Shown here piece after piece: positions 1 through 7,708 of a stretch of DNA of 14,229 bases (the first letter of the stretch is position 1; each line of letters starts with the position of its first letter). This stretch comes from Acidocella sp. (lineage in GTDB: Bacteria > Pseudomonadota > Alphaproteobacteria > Acetobacterales > Acetobacteraceae), in NCBI GenBank assembly GCA_029077775.1, contig JAQNCU010000032.1, positions 1 to 14,229 on the forward strand, given 5' to 3'. The notes beneath the pieces were generated by a model that was not told where the DNA came from, searched no databases, and saw only the letters and a list, made by a program, of their open reading frames with translations. Both the position numbers and the translations under genes were made by a program.

Positions 1-1
1 G

Positions 2-763
2 CTGAAACTGGTCTCACGGCTGGGCCTAATGATTGCCGGCAGCGGTGTTTTGTCCGGCAAAACGCTGGCTGAGATAAACGCGACGCTGGAAGGTGCGGGG
101 TTTCGTGGCGGCGGCAGCATCGGGCTGTTTATTGGCGCGAAGATCGTGCTGGCAATCCTGGTGCCCTGTTTGCTGTATTTTCTGCTGGGCGGCGTTGGCA
201 CCAGCACCTTCATGATCATCGTGAAGATCGCGGGTGGCGGCATGTTTGGTTTATTGCTCCCTGAAATCCTCGCCAAAAACATCCGCAAGCGGCACCTCGT
301 GCAGGTTGAGGCAGGCGTTGCCGACGCGCTGGATATGCTGGTGATCTGTTCCGATGCCGGTTTGGCGCTGGAGGCAGGTCTCGCGCGGGTCTCGCAGGAG
401 TTGGAAATTTTAAACCCGGCTTTGTCGATGGAACTCACCCAGACCTCGCGCGAGTTGCAGATCGGTTCGGATATGCGTACGGCGATGGAATCGCTGGGGC
501 GGCGTACCGGGCTTGATACGTTGAAGCGGCTTTCCACAACACTCGCGCAGTCGCTGCAATACGGCACGCCGCTGGTTCATGCGCTGCGCTCGCTCTCGGC
601 TGAATTACGGCAGGAGGCATTGGTGAAGTTTGAGGAGCGTGCCGGGAGATTGCCGACCTTGATGACCATACCGATGATTCTTTTTATTCTGCCCTGCGTG
701 TTCTTGATTGTGGCGGGGCCGGCGATCATCAACGTGTTGGCGACAATACACGGACAAAAATAG
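2..763 (+). CDS. tadC: Tad/Flp pilus inner-membrane platform protein TadC (5' end outside window)
   Basis: This is the C-terminal part of a TadC-type type II secretion system F-domain protein, one of the two inner-membrane platform proteins (with TadB) on which the TadA ATPase acts to assemble Flp pili. The frame is open to the left edge. The ATG at 29 has no ribosome site, and 253 residues is short for TadC (usually a little over 300), so the true start lies upstream. Two hydrophobic segments occur near codons 45-85. A cytoplasmic F domain follows, with the family pattern of a Val-Ala-Asp-Ala-Leu-Asp-Met-Leu start, a Gly-Leu-Ala-Leu-Glu-Ala-Gly-Leu helix, and the later Gln-Ser-Leu-Gln-Tyr-Gly-Thr-Pro-Leu stretch. 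The C-terminal membrane helix begins near Leu-Met-Thr-Ile-Pro-Met and ends the protein. The gene sits 8 bp before the TadD-like gene, the usual tad order; TadB and TadA would be expected just upstream. TadB is the main alternative but fits less well. Confidence 0.88.
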   Translation: MKLVSRLGLMIAGSGVLSGKTLAEINATLEGAGFRGGGSIGLFIGAKIVLAILVPCLLYFLLGGVGTSTFMIIVKIAGGGMFGLLLPEILAKNIRKRHLVQVEAGVADALDMLVICSDAGLALEAGLARVSQELEILNPALSMELTQTSRELQIGSDMRTAMESLGRRTGLDTLKRLSTTLAQSLQYGTPLVHALRSLSAELRQEALVKFEERAGRLPTLMTIPMILFILPCVFLIVAGPAIINVLATIHGQK

Positions 764-771
764 GATACGTC

Positions 772-2040
772 ATGAAAATCTCTCCGGGCGTTTGCCTGAT
801 TTCGGCCCTGTTACTCGCGGCCTGCGCGCAAACCCAGCAAACCGCGCAAACCGGCCAGGGTGCCGCACCCATCGGCACCAATACGTTGAATGTGGCGGAT
901 GCCGCGATCGCGGGTGGTGACCCGACTATGGCGCTGTCGGTAAGCCAGTCTGTGCTGGCGACCGATCCTGGCAATATCGATGCGCTGGAGCATGAGGGCG
1001 ATGCGTATTATGCGCTGGGCCGCTGCCCGGCGGCTGAGGCAGCCTATATCCTGGCGCTGAAACAGAACCCCACAGCCACCGAGGCGCAAACCGGCGTCGG
1101 CCGCTGTTTGCTCAAGACCGACCCGCATATGGCCGAACAAGCCTTCGCGCAGGCTGTTCGCGATGACCCGGGTAACGCGGATGCGCTGAACGATCTTGGT
1201 ATCGCCCGTGACCTGCAGGGGAATTTCGCGGGCGCGGTTGGTCCGTATCAGCAGGCTTTGCTCGCCAACCCGGCGTTGACGGCGGCTGAGGTCAATCTTG
1301 GCTTGTCGCTGGCACTTTCAGGTAATGGGCCGGAGGCTCTGCAATATCTCGGGCCGCTTGCCACCAGCGCGCAGGCCACGCCGAAAATCCGCGAGGATTA
1401 CGCCGCCGCCCTGGTGGCGACCGGGCGTGTGGCGGAGGCGCGCCATGTGCTCAGCGTGGACCTGCCACCAGAACAGGTGGCAACGGCGTTGGACGGGTAT
1501 GCGGCGTTGATCGCGGCATCGCAGGCGGCACCTCCACCGGCCGCACCGGCGCCGACGGTTTCCACGGTCACGACAACGCCGGTTATGGCGGCGGCGCCAA
1601 TGATAGCGCCACAGGCACCCGCGCCGTCCAAGCCAGCACCTGTCTACGTCCCCGATAATTCGACGGCGGCTTATACCGGGCCGTCGCCCATTCCAGTCAC
1701 CGCGTCATCCTCCACCCCGGCACCGCCGCCAGCCCAGGCCGTACCCGCCGCGCCGGTGCCGGCCAAACCATCCGCCTCAGTGGCTCCGACCGGCGCGGGT
1801 GCCAGTGTTCAACTTGGGGCGCTGAACTCGCCCGTGGATGCCGAGACCGCGTGGCGGCAGATCTCCGGCGCGCAGCCTGCGTTATTTACCGGCAAGGAAC
1901 CACAGATCGAGCCTGTGATGATATCTGGCAAAACTTATTACCGGCTGCGCGTTGGAGGGTTTGCGAGCGAGGCGCAAGCCGCCCGATTTTGCGGCGCTGT
2001 TGTATCCGCCGGGCATGTCTGCACCCCGGCTGATTTCTGA
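772..2040 (+). CDS. tadD: TadD-like TPR lipoprotein with C-terminal SPOR domain
   Basis: This is a predicted outer-membrane lipoprotein of the Tad pilus machine (422 aa). The signal peptide ends in a lipobox Leu-Ala-Ala-Cys with the lipidated cysteine at residue 18. Residues about 38-230 form four to five tetratricopeptide repeats, as in TadD, thought to act in secretin assembly or stability. Residues about 250-340 are a Pro/Ala/Thr-rich, low-complexity linker. Residues about 344-422 match a SPOR fold: a Ser-Val-Gln-Leu-Gly-Ala opening strand, a central Tyr-Tyr-Arg-Leu-Arg-Val-Gly-Gly-Phe strand and a final helix. SPOR domains bind glycan strands stripped of stem peptides. The ATG is 8 bp after the tadC stop, and the AGGAT overlapping that stop serves as ribosome site, so it is co-transcribed with tadC. 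The lipobox, repeats and SPOR are directly visible; the pilus role follows from position. The SPOR extension is longer than a minimal TadD. Confidence 0.82.
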   Translation: MKISPGVCLISALLLAACAQTQQTAQTGQGAAPIGTNTLNVADAAIAGGDPTMALSVSQSVLATDPGNIDALEHEGDAYYALGRCPAAEAAYILALKQNPTATEAQTGVGRCLLKTDPHMAEQAFAQAVRDDPGNADALNDLGIARDLQGNFAGAVGPYQQALLANPALTAAEVNLGLSLALSGNGPEALQYLGPLATSAQATPKIREDYAAALVATGRVAEARHVLSVDLPPEQVATALDGYAALIAASQAAPPPAAPAPTVSTVTTTPVMAAAPMIAPQAPAPSKPAPVYVPDNSTAAYTGPSPIPVTASSSTPAPPPAQAVPAAPVPAKPSASVAPTGAGASVQLGALNSPVDAETAWRQISGAQPALFTGKEPQIEPVMISGKTYYRLRVGGFASEAQAARFCGAVVSAGHVCTPADF

Positions 2041-2045
2041 ACGGC

Positions 2046-3452
2046 TCAACACACAAGTGTTTCTGTAACCGCTCCCAGCCGCGCCAGGCTCGCCTCACGG
2101 CCCAGGGCCGCGAGGGTGACATCGATCCCAGGGCTCATGGTGCTGCCGGTCAGCGCCGCGCGTAAGGGCTGCGCGATCTGCCCGAGTTTTGATCCTTCTT
2201 GCGCGGCGAAGGCGCGCAAGGCGGCATCCAGCGCGGGTGCGCTGAAATCGGTTGCCGCCAGCCTGGGTGCCAGTTTTGCCAGCATCTGCCTTGCCTCATC
2301 GGTCAGTAAGGCCAGGGCTTTTTCCGTAAACACCAAGGGCGGCGTTTGCACGAGAAACGCGGCTGAGGCGGTCAGCTCAACCAGCGTTCTGGCGCGCTCT
2401 TTCAGCCCCGGCATGAGGGCTGTAATCCGTGCGGCATTGATCTCGTCCATAGTCTCGCCCTGGGCGCGCAATCTTTCGACCACCTCTCCGGCCAGCCGCG
2501 CATCATCGGCCACGCGCATCCACATGCCATTCAGGTGTGTGAGTTTGGCGTAATCCATCCGGCTCGCCGCACGGCCCACACCGGCCAGTGTGAACAGGCT
2601 GATTTGCTCATCGCGGCTTAAAAACTCCGCATCGCCATGGCCCCAGCCCAGGCGCAACAAATAATTGCACAAAGCCTCGGGCAGAAACCCCTGTTCCCGG
2701 AACTCCAGCACGCTGACCGCGTCGTGGCGCTTGGACAGCTTCGCGCCATCCGCCCCGTGGATCAGCGGGATATGTGCGAAGTCCGGTAACGCCCACCCCA
2801 TCGCCTGGTAAATCTGGATCTGGCGGAAGCTGTTGGTCAGATGATCATCGCCGCGAATCACATGCGTAATCGCCATGTCATGATCATCGACCACAACGGC
2901 GTGGAGATAAGTGGGCGTGCCGTCTGAGCGCAGGATGATCATATCGTCCAGCTCCGCATTGGCCACGCGCACGCTGCCCTGGACGAGATCGCTCAGGATG
3001 GTTTCGCCATCGCGCGGGGCTTTCAGACGGATCGCGGGGCTTATGCCGGGCGGTGCCTGCGCCGGGTCACGGTCTCGCCAGCGCCCGTCATATCGCGGCG
3101 GGCGGCCCTCGGCCTGGGCGGTCTCGCGCATTTCGCGCAATTCCTCTGGCGTGGCGTAGCAGTAATAGGCACGGCCCGCACCCAGCAATTGCCGTGCGAC
3201 CTCGGCATGCCTTGCCTCCCGGCTGGATTGAAAAATCGTCTGCCCGTCATGGTGCAGCCCCAGCCAGTCCAGCCCTTCCAGGATCACGCGCACGGCCTCC
3301 GGCGTGCTGCGCGCTTTGTCGGTATCCTCAATCCGCAGCAGAAATTCGCCGCCGGAATGGCGGGCGAACAAATAATTGAACAAGGCCGTGCGGACCCCGC
3401 CAATATGCAAAAGGCCCGTGGGGGAGGGGGCAAATCTTACGCGAATGGTCAT
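2046..3452 (-). CDS. gltX: glutamyl-tRNA synthetase
   Basis: This is a class I aminoacyl-tRNA synthetase (468 aa) that charges tRNA-Glu with glutamate in the cytoplasm. The Rossmann-fold active site shows Pro-Ser-Pro-Thr-Gly at 9-13 and the HIGH-equivalent His-Ile-Gly-Gly at 16-19. The Arg-Ile-Glu-Asp-Thr-Asp motif at 40-45 is the amino-acid pocket, Val-Ile-Arg-Gly-Asp-Asp-His is at 198-204, and the KMSKS-equivalent Lys-Leu-Ser-Lys-Arg is at 238-242. The anticodon-binding helical region follows and length is normal. After the KLSKR loop the residues are His-Asp-Ala, where most bacterial GluRS have His-Gly-Ala. Alphaproteobacteria often carry one or two GluRS copies, and many are non-discriminating, also charging tRNA-Gln for GatCAB; the sequence alone does not settle which type this is. 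It converges on tadD with only 5 bp between stops and diverges from comEC across an 81-bp gap. Confidence 0.96.
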   Translation of the reverse strand: MTIRVRFAPSPTGLLHIGGVRTALFNYLFARHSGGEFLLRIEDTDKARSTPEAVRVILEGLDWLGLHHDGQTIFQSSREARHAEVARQLLGAGRAYYCYATPEELREMRETAQAEGRPPRYDGRWRDRDPAQAPPGISPAIRLKAPRDGETILSDLVQGSVRVANAELDDMIILRSDGTPTYLHAVVVDDHDMAITHVIRGDDHLTNSFRQIQIYQAMGWALPDFAHIPLIHGADGAKLSKRHDAVSVLEFREQGFLPEALCNYLLRLGWGHGDAEFLSRDEQISLFTLAGVGRAASRMDYAKLTHLNGMWMRVADDARLAGEVVERLRAQGETMDEINAARITALMPGLKERARTLVELTASAAFLVQTPPLVFTEKALALLTDEARQMLAKLAPRLAATDFSAPALDAALRAFAAQEGSKLGQIAQPLRAALTGSTMSPGIDVTLAALGREASLARLGAVTETLVC

Positions 3453-3497
3453 CTGCGCGCTCTAGCATTGCTCGGGGTGATTGTGCCAGCCGGGACA

Positions 3498-3523
3498 TGA
3501 TTGTTAAGTTGTCGAAACAATCA
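3498..3523. promoter_or_regulatory. 8-bp inverted repeat in the gltX/comEC gap
   Basis: TGATTGTT (3498-3505) and AACAATCA (3516-3523) are perfect inverted repeats around a 10-base spacer. The right arm runs into the comEC ribosome site. It could be an operator for one or both divergent genes, or a hairpin in the comEC leader that partly hides the ribosome site. The symmetry is seen; the function is inferred. Confidence 0.45.
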
Positions 3524-3536
3524 GGAGTTGCCATTG
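3522..3536 (+). promoter_or_regulatory. ribosome binding site deciding the comEC TTG start
   Basis: CAGGAG (3522-3527) lies 6 bases before the TTG at 3534. Other in-frame TTG codons at 3501 and 3528 are respectively without a good site and too close to this one, so 3534 is the favoured start. Confidence 0.6.
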
Positions 3537-5549
3537 CGCGCCACGATTCATGCCTGGGTGGCCGAATGGGTTGAGGCCGAGCAAGGCCGGTTCATCCTGC
3601 TCGCGCCGGTGGCCATGGGGGCGGCGATCCTGATTTATTTCGCGCTGCCGACGGAGCCGCCACTGTGGCTGGGTGATGCCGGGCTGGGTGGGGCTGTGTG
3701 CCTGCTGGCCTTAAGCTGGCGGCACCAAGGGGCGCGCTATATGGCGATGTTGCTGTTCATGGCGGCGTTGGGCTTCTGGCGGGCTGCGGCGCACACAGCG
3801 GCAATGCCGGGCTTCATGATCGCGCCCAGCGGGCCCACCGAGATTGCCGGGGTCATCACCCAAATCGAGGCCAGCGGGCAGGCACGGCGGATCACACTTG
3901 GCGATCCGCAGATCGATGGCGGCCCACCGAACGCGCGCACCGTGATTTTGCGGGTGAAGGCCAATGACCAAAGCGTGTTCACTCCGGGCGAGTCGGTCGC
4001 GGGTTATGCGTTGTTATTCGCGCCGGAGCGTCCGGCTTATCCCGGCGCGTGGGACCCGGGGCGGCAGGATTTTTTCGCGGGCGTGGGGGCAAATGGCGTG
4101 GCGCTGGGTGTGCTGCGCGTGACCGCGCCGGTCCGCGCGGCGGGGTTGGCTATGTGGCTGGCAAGGCTGCGCGGGCGCATCGCGGCGCAGGTGATGGCGG
4201 TATTGCCGGTTTCCACCGGGGCGGTCGCGGTGACCTTGCTGACAGGTGACGAGCAGGCGATCCCGGTAGCGGAGCGGCAGAATTTCATCGCCGCCGGGCT
4301 CGCGCATATTCTCGCGGTGGCCGGGCTGCATGTCGGCATCGTCATGGGCCTGGTGTTTGCGGCGGTCCGGCTGGCTTTGTGCCTGCCCGAGCGCCTGGCG
4401 TTGCGGCTGGATGTAAAGGCAATGGCGGCCATGGCGGCATTGCTGGCCGGTGCAGGGTATGCCGCGCTGACCGGCGCGCATCTGCCGATTTTGCGCAGCC
4501 TCGCCATGGCCTCGCTGGCCACATTCGGGGTGGTGATGGGGCGGCGCGCCATCTCGCTGCGGGCTTTGGCGCTGGCGGCATTGGCGATTATGCTCATGAC
4601 CCCAGAGGCTGTGCTCGGCGTGAGCTTCCAGATGAGCTTCTCAGCGGTGCTGGCGTTGATCGCGGGGTTTGAGGCGCTGCGGCGACGGCGCGCGCGGGGC
4701 CAGACGACCCGTTCGGCAGGGGGCTGGGTGATGCGCCATATCGGCGCGCTGGCATTGACCAGTTTTTTGGCCGGGGGGGCCTCCATGCCGTTCGCGGCCT
4801 TTCAGTTCCAGCAAATTCAGCCCTATTGGATACCCGCCAATCTGGTCGCGGTGCCGCTAATGGCCGTATGGGTCATGCCGCTCGGTCTGCTGGCGCTGGG
4901 GTTGATGCCGCTCGGGCTGGCCAAGCTGGCGCTGGTGCCAATGGGGTGGGGGATCGGCGCGATCATTTGGATAACGGTGCGGATCGCGGCACTTCCCGCC
5001 GCCATGCTGCGCGTGTCGCCAATGCCCAACGCCGCGATTCTGCTGATCGCCGCCGGGCTGGTGACATTGTGCATCTGGCGGACGAGGCTGCGCTGGGCGG
5101 GGCTCGGGTTGATGGTTGCGGGGGTGGCGCTGTGCCTGGCCGTTCGGCCACCATCTGTGCTGATCTCGGCCGATGCGCGGATGGTCGGGCTGCGCAACGG
5201 CAATGCCGTGTTGGTTGTCAGCGCCCGTGCGGCCTCGGCATATATCATGGCCCAATGGGCACCGGTCTGGGCTGGGCTGCCATTTGTCCAGGCCCGTTGC
5301 ACGGCGGCGGCCTGTAATGTCGAGGGGGTATTGCTGGCGGTATCGCCGCCGGTTGATTGCGGGTCGGCACGGCTGGTTGTCTCCCTGGAGCCGTTGCACG
5401 GGGCCTGTAGCGGTCTTGACGTGATCGACAAGGCGTCAATCTGGCGGGACGGTGCCATCGCCGCCTGGGTCAGCGGCAACCAGATCACCTTGCGGACGGA
5501 CCGCGCGGCGCAGGGTGTGCGACCCTGGGTGTTTCCATACCCGCATTGA
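3534..5549 (+). CDS. comEC: ComEC/Rec2-family DNA uptake channel
   Basis: This is a polytopic inner-membrane protein (671 aa from the TTG at 3534) of the ComEC/Rec2 family, which carries single-stranded DNA across the inner membrane in natural transformation. The N-terminus has two to three membrane helices flanking a DUF4131-like domain (about 25-195) with the typical Pro-Gly-Ala-Trp-Asp-Pro-Gly-Arg-Gln-Asp-Phe stretch. The Competence domain begins near residue 232 with Leu-Leu-Thr-Gly-Asp-Glu-Gln, followed by Gly-Leu-Ala-His-Ile-Leu-Ala-Val-Ala-Gly-Leu-His, and continues through about eight membrane helices to around 525. The C-terminal 130 residues (from about 542) contain no His-x-His-x-Asp-His motif, so there is no metallo-beta-lactamase nuclease. 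They instead show the short Cys-containing tail ending in Arg-Pro-Trp that many alphaproteobacterial ComEC proteins have. The start is chosen for its ribosome site. Other competence genes are not in view. Confidence 0.92.
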   Translation: MRATIHAWVAEWVEAEQGRFILLAPVAMGAAILIYFALPTEPPLWLGDAGLGGAVCLLALSWRHQGARYMAMLLFMAALGFWRAAAHTAAMPGFMIAPSGPTEIAGVITQIEASGQARRITLGDPQIDGGPPNARTVILRVKANDQSVFTPGESVAGYALLFAPERPAYPGAWDPGRQDFFAGVGANGVALGVLRVTAPVRAAGLAMWLARLRGRIAAQVMAVLPVSTGAVAVTLLTGDEQAIPVAERQNFIAAGLAHILAVAGLHVGIVMGLVFAAVRLALCLPERLALRLDVKAMAAMAALLAGAGYAALTGAHLPILRSLAMASLATFGVVMGRRAISLRALALAALAIMLMTPEAVLGVSFQMSFSAVLALIAGFEALRRRRARGQTTRSAGGWVMRHIGALALTSFLAGGASMPFAAFQFQQIQPYWIPANLVAVPLMAVWVMPLGLLALGLMPLGLAKLALVPMGWGIGAIIWITVRIAALPAAMLRVSPMPNAAILLIAAGLVTLCIWRTRLRWAGLGLMVAGVALCLAVRPPSVLISADARMVGLRNGNAVLVVSARAASAYIMAQWAPVWAGLPFVQARCTAAACNVEGVLLAVSPPVDCGSARLVVSLEPLHGACSGLDVIDKASIWRDGAIAAWVSGNQITLRTDRAAQGVRPWVFPYPH

Positions 5550-5574
5550 GCAACCTGAAATTGACTTATATAAA
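5546..5574 (+). promoter_or_regulatory. candidate sigma-70 promoter for the Wzc-type gene
   Basis: TTGAGC (5546-5551), a 17-base spacer and TATAAA (5569-5574) match 4/6 and 5/6 of the -35 and -10 consensus. They lie over the comEC stop codon and the AT-rich gap after it. Transcription would start near 5581, leaving a leader of about 14 bases. A second, overlapping candidate is TTGACT (5561-5566), 17 bases, ATTAAT (5584-5589), which would give a leaderless message starting at about the ATG. Only a weak ribosome site (AGG, 2 bases before ATG) is seen. Confidence 0.5.
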
Positions 5575-5594
5575 ATTTCGTTAATTAATAGGTT

Positions 5595-7697
5595 ATGAGT
5601 CTCACCTTGGCCAACCCGGTCGTCGTGCCCCGCCTTGGCCTTGCAGAGCATCTGCTTGGGCTGCGACGGCGATGGAAGCTGATTTTGATGATGTCGCTGA
5701 TCATCCCCGCGCTGCCTGTGGGGGCGTTCTTGAACATGCCGTCCTCGTACACCGCCACGGGTACGCTGCTTTACGACCCGGCGGCGGCGGCGATCCCCGG
5801 CGACCTTGCTTCGCCTTTGGCCGATATCCAGAGCAACATCGCCGCCACCGCAAGCCAGGCGGATGTTATCGACAGCCTGCCAGCGGCGCAGACACTCGCC
5901 GCGCGGCTGGATGCTGCGAATTTACCCGCGTTCAACCCGGCTTTGACCAAACCACGCTGGCCGCTCAGCCTGTTCTGGCGGGGCAAGCCCCCTGGGGCAG
6001 CGGCTTTGGCCAGAATGATCGAGACGGCGCTGCGTGTCTCGGTGGCGCCGGGCTCGCGCGTGTTGCGGGTTTCATTCACCAGCACCGACCCCGCCGTGGC
6101 GGCGCGCGCGGCCAATCTGGCCATGCAGATTTATATCGACCAGCAGCGCGACCAGTCCTTCGCCTCATTGACCGATGCGCAATCCTGGCTGCTGGCCCGC
6201 GCGGCGGACACCCAGGCAGGCCTTGACCGGTCCGAGGCCAGCCTGGCGCAGGCGCGGGCAGCGGCGGGGATTTTGCAAGGCGCGCAATCAAGCCTTTCGA
6301 CCACGACGGCGAACCATTTGGCGGCGTCTCTGGATGCCGCGCAGGCGGACCTCGCGTTGAACGAGGCGCGGCTGGATATGGTCAACGCAGCCGATTCGGC
6401 GGGGGCCAATGCGGCGGTTGACCCCAGCCTGATGCCCTTGCGCAAGGAACAGGCGGACCTGACCGCGCAGGTGCAATCATTGGCGGATGAATACGGGCAA
6501 GCCTACCCGCTTTTGCAGCAGGCGCGCACGCAGCTTGCCACCATCGACCAGCAGATCGGCGTGGAGACCGGGCGGGAGGTTGATGCCGCCCGGGCTGAGG
6601 TGGCGGCCGACCACGCGCAGATCGCGACATTGCGGGCGGCATTGGCGGCGTCAAAAGCACAATCCGACGCCCAGGCTGAACGCAGCGCGCCGACCCAAGC
6701 CCTGGAACAAAAAATTAACGCAAAACAGGCGATATTGCGCGCGATGACGCTGCAGGCCGACCAGTTGGCGCAGGATGCATCGTTAACCCGGCCGGATGCG
6801 CGCATTGTGTCCGCCGCCATGGTGCCGTCATCGCCGGATACGGCGCATCGGTTGCTCATCCTGGCGGCCTCGATCGTGCTCGGCGTATCCACCGGCATTT
6901 TGCTGGCGGGGGTGGCGGATGCGCTGGATACCTCGTTCCGCTCGGGGGAGGATTTACGCAATGCGCTGGCACTGCCGTGCCTGGCCATGGTGCCTGAGGT
7001 GCCATCGCCGCGACAGGCCGCACTCGCGGCACCCTTTTCATTGTTCGCCGAACAATTACGCGCCTTGCGCACTGGGCTGGCTCTGGTGCCGGGCACCGGG
7101 CGGGTGATTGCCGTCACCGCGGCGCGGCCGGGGGAGGGAAAAACAACCGTGACCATCGCCCTTGCCCGCGCGCTTGCCGCATCTGGTTTGCACGTGCTGG
7201 CGGTGGATGGTGACATCAGGCAGCCCAGCTTCAATGCGGAATTCGGGATCGGCGGCGCGCCGGGATTGACCGATCATCTGGCGGGGTTGGCCGCACTCGA
7301 CGATGTTTTGTTGCGCGATGAGGGCAGCCCGCTCAGCATTATCGGCGCGGGGACACAAGCACTTCCGGCATTGTCGCTGCTGCTGTCGCCGGAATTATCC
7401 GCATGCTTCGCCGCGTTGCGCGCGCGGTTCGACGTGGTGTTGCTGGATGTGCCGCCTGCCTTTGCCCTGGCCGAGGGCAGAGTGATGGCCAAAACCGCCG
7501 ATTGCGCCTTGTTCTGTGTGCAATGGGGCCGCACACCGCGCAGGGTCGTGCAGGGGGCGGTGCAATTATTGCGCGAGTCCGGGGTGAACATCACGGGCAC
7601 GGTGTTGACGCGCGTGAATGTGCGGCAACACGCACATTCTGGCTATGCGGATGCTGAAATGTACCAACCGCGCTATGGTGGGTATTTTAGGGAATGA
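5595..7697 (+). CDS. Wzc/GumC-type polysaccharide chain-length regulator with BY-kinase domain
   Basis: This 700-aa inner-membrane protein fuses a Wzz/GumC chain-length domain to a bacterial tyrosine kinase, the class that controls polymerisation and export of exopolysaccharide or capsule. TM1 is at about 29-48. The periplasmic part holds Wzz-like sequence followed by long Ala/Gln/Asp-rich coiled-coil helices (about 190-410), and TM2 is at about 420-442. The cytoplasmic kinase has Walker A Ala-Ala-Arg-Pro-Gly-Glu-Gly-Lys-Thr at 509-517 (Lys516), Walker A' Val-Asp-Gly-Asp-Ile-Arg at 537-542, and Walker B Asp-Val-Val-Leu-Leu-Asp at 613-618. The tail has a tyrosine cluster (Tyr684, 690, 694, 697), the usual autophosphorylation site. 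All catalytic motifs look intact, so it should be an active one-chain (proteobacterial) BY-kinase. It follows comEC by 45 bp of AT-rich DNA with its own promoter candidate. The partner Wza and polymerase are not in the window. Confidence 0.92.
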   Translation: MSLTLANPVVVPRLGLAEHLLGLRRRWKLILMMSLIIPALPVGAFLNMPSSYTATGTLLYDPAAAAIPGDLASPLADIQSNIAATASQADVIDSLPAAQTLAARLDAANLPAFNPALTKPRWPLSLFWRGKPPGAAALARMIETALRVSVAPGSRVLRVSFTSTDPAVAARAANLAMQIYIDQQRDQSFASLTDAQSWLLARAADTQAGLDRSEASLAQARAAAGILQGAQSSLSTTTANHLAASLDAAQADLALNEARLDMVNAADSAGANAAVDPSLMPLRKEQADLTAQVQSLADEYGQAYPLLQQARTQLATIDQQIGVETGREVDAARAEVAADHAQIATLRAALAASKAQSDAQAERSAPTQALEQKINAKQAILRAMTLQADQLAQDASLTRPDARIVSAAMVPSSPDTAHRLLILAASIVLGVSTGILLAGVADALDTSFRSGEDLRNALALPCLAMVPEVPSPRQAALAAPFSLFAEQLRALRTGLALVPGTGRVIAVTAARPGEGKTTVTIALARALAASGLHVLAVDGDIRQPSFNAEFGIGGAPGLTDHLAGLAALDDVLLRDEGSPLSIIGAGTQALPALSLLLSPELSACFAALRARFDVVLLDVPPAFALAEGRVMAKTADCALFCVQWGRTPRRVVQGAVQLLRESGVNITGTVLTRVNVRQHAHSGYADAEMYQPRYGGYFRE

Positions 7698-7708
7698 GGA
7701 CGCAAAGC

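Noticed and set aside
1521..1790. Repetitive Pro/Ala/Thr coding stretch as a tandem DNA repeat
   Set aside because: The low complexity is at protein level; the bases show no regular repeat unit, so it is a flexible linker.
2048..2061. Small hairpin AACAC/GTGTT between tadD and gltX as a terminator
   Set aside because: The stem is only 5 bp, AT-rich, and lies inside the gltX coding end; too weak to call.
2116..2553. Plus-strand frame of 145 codons inside gltX
   Set aside because: Shadow of the conserved synthetase gene, Ala/Ser-rich with no motif.
4037..4786. Minus-strand frame of 249 codons inside comEC
   Set aside because: Antisense shadow of a GC-rich gene: low-complexity Ala/Arg/Ser sequence, no motif, and comEC is clear on the other strand.
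6503..7234. Minus-strand frame of 243 codons inside the Wzc-type gene
   Set aside because: Shadow frame; the plus strand carries intact kinase motifs over the same bases.
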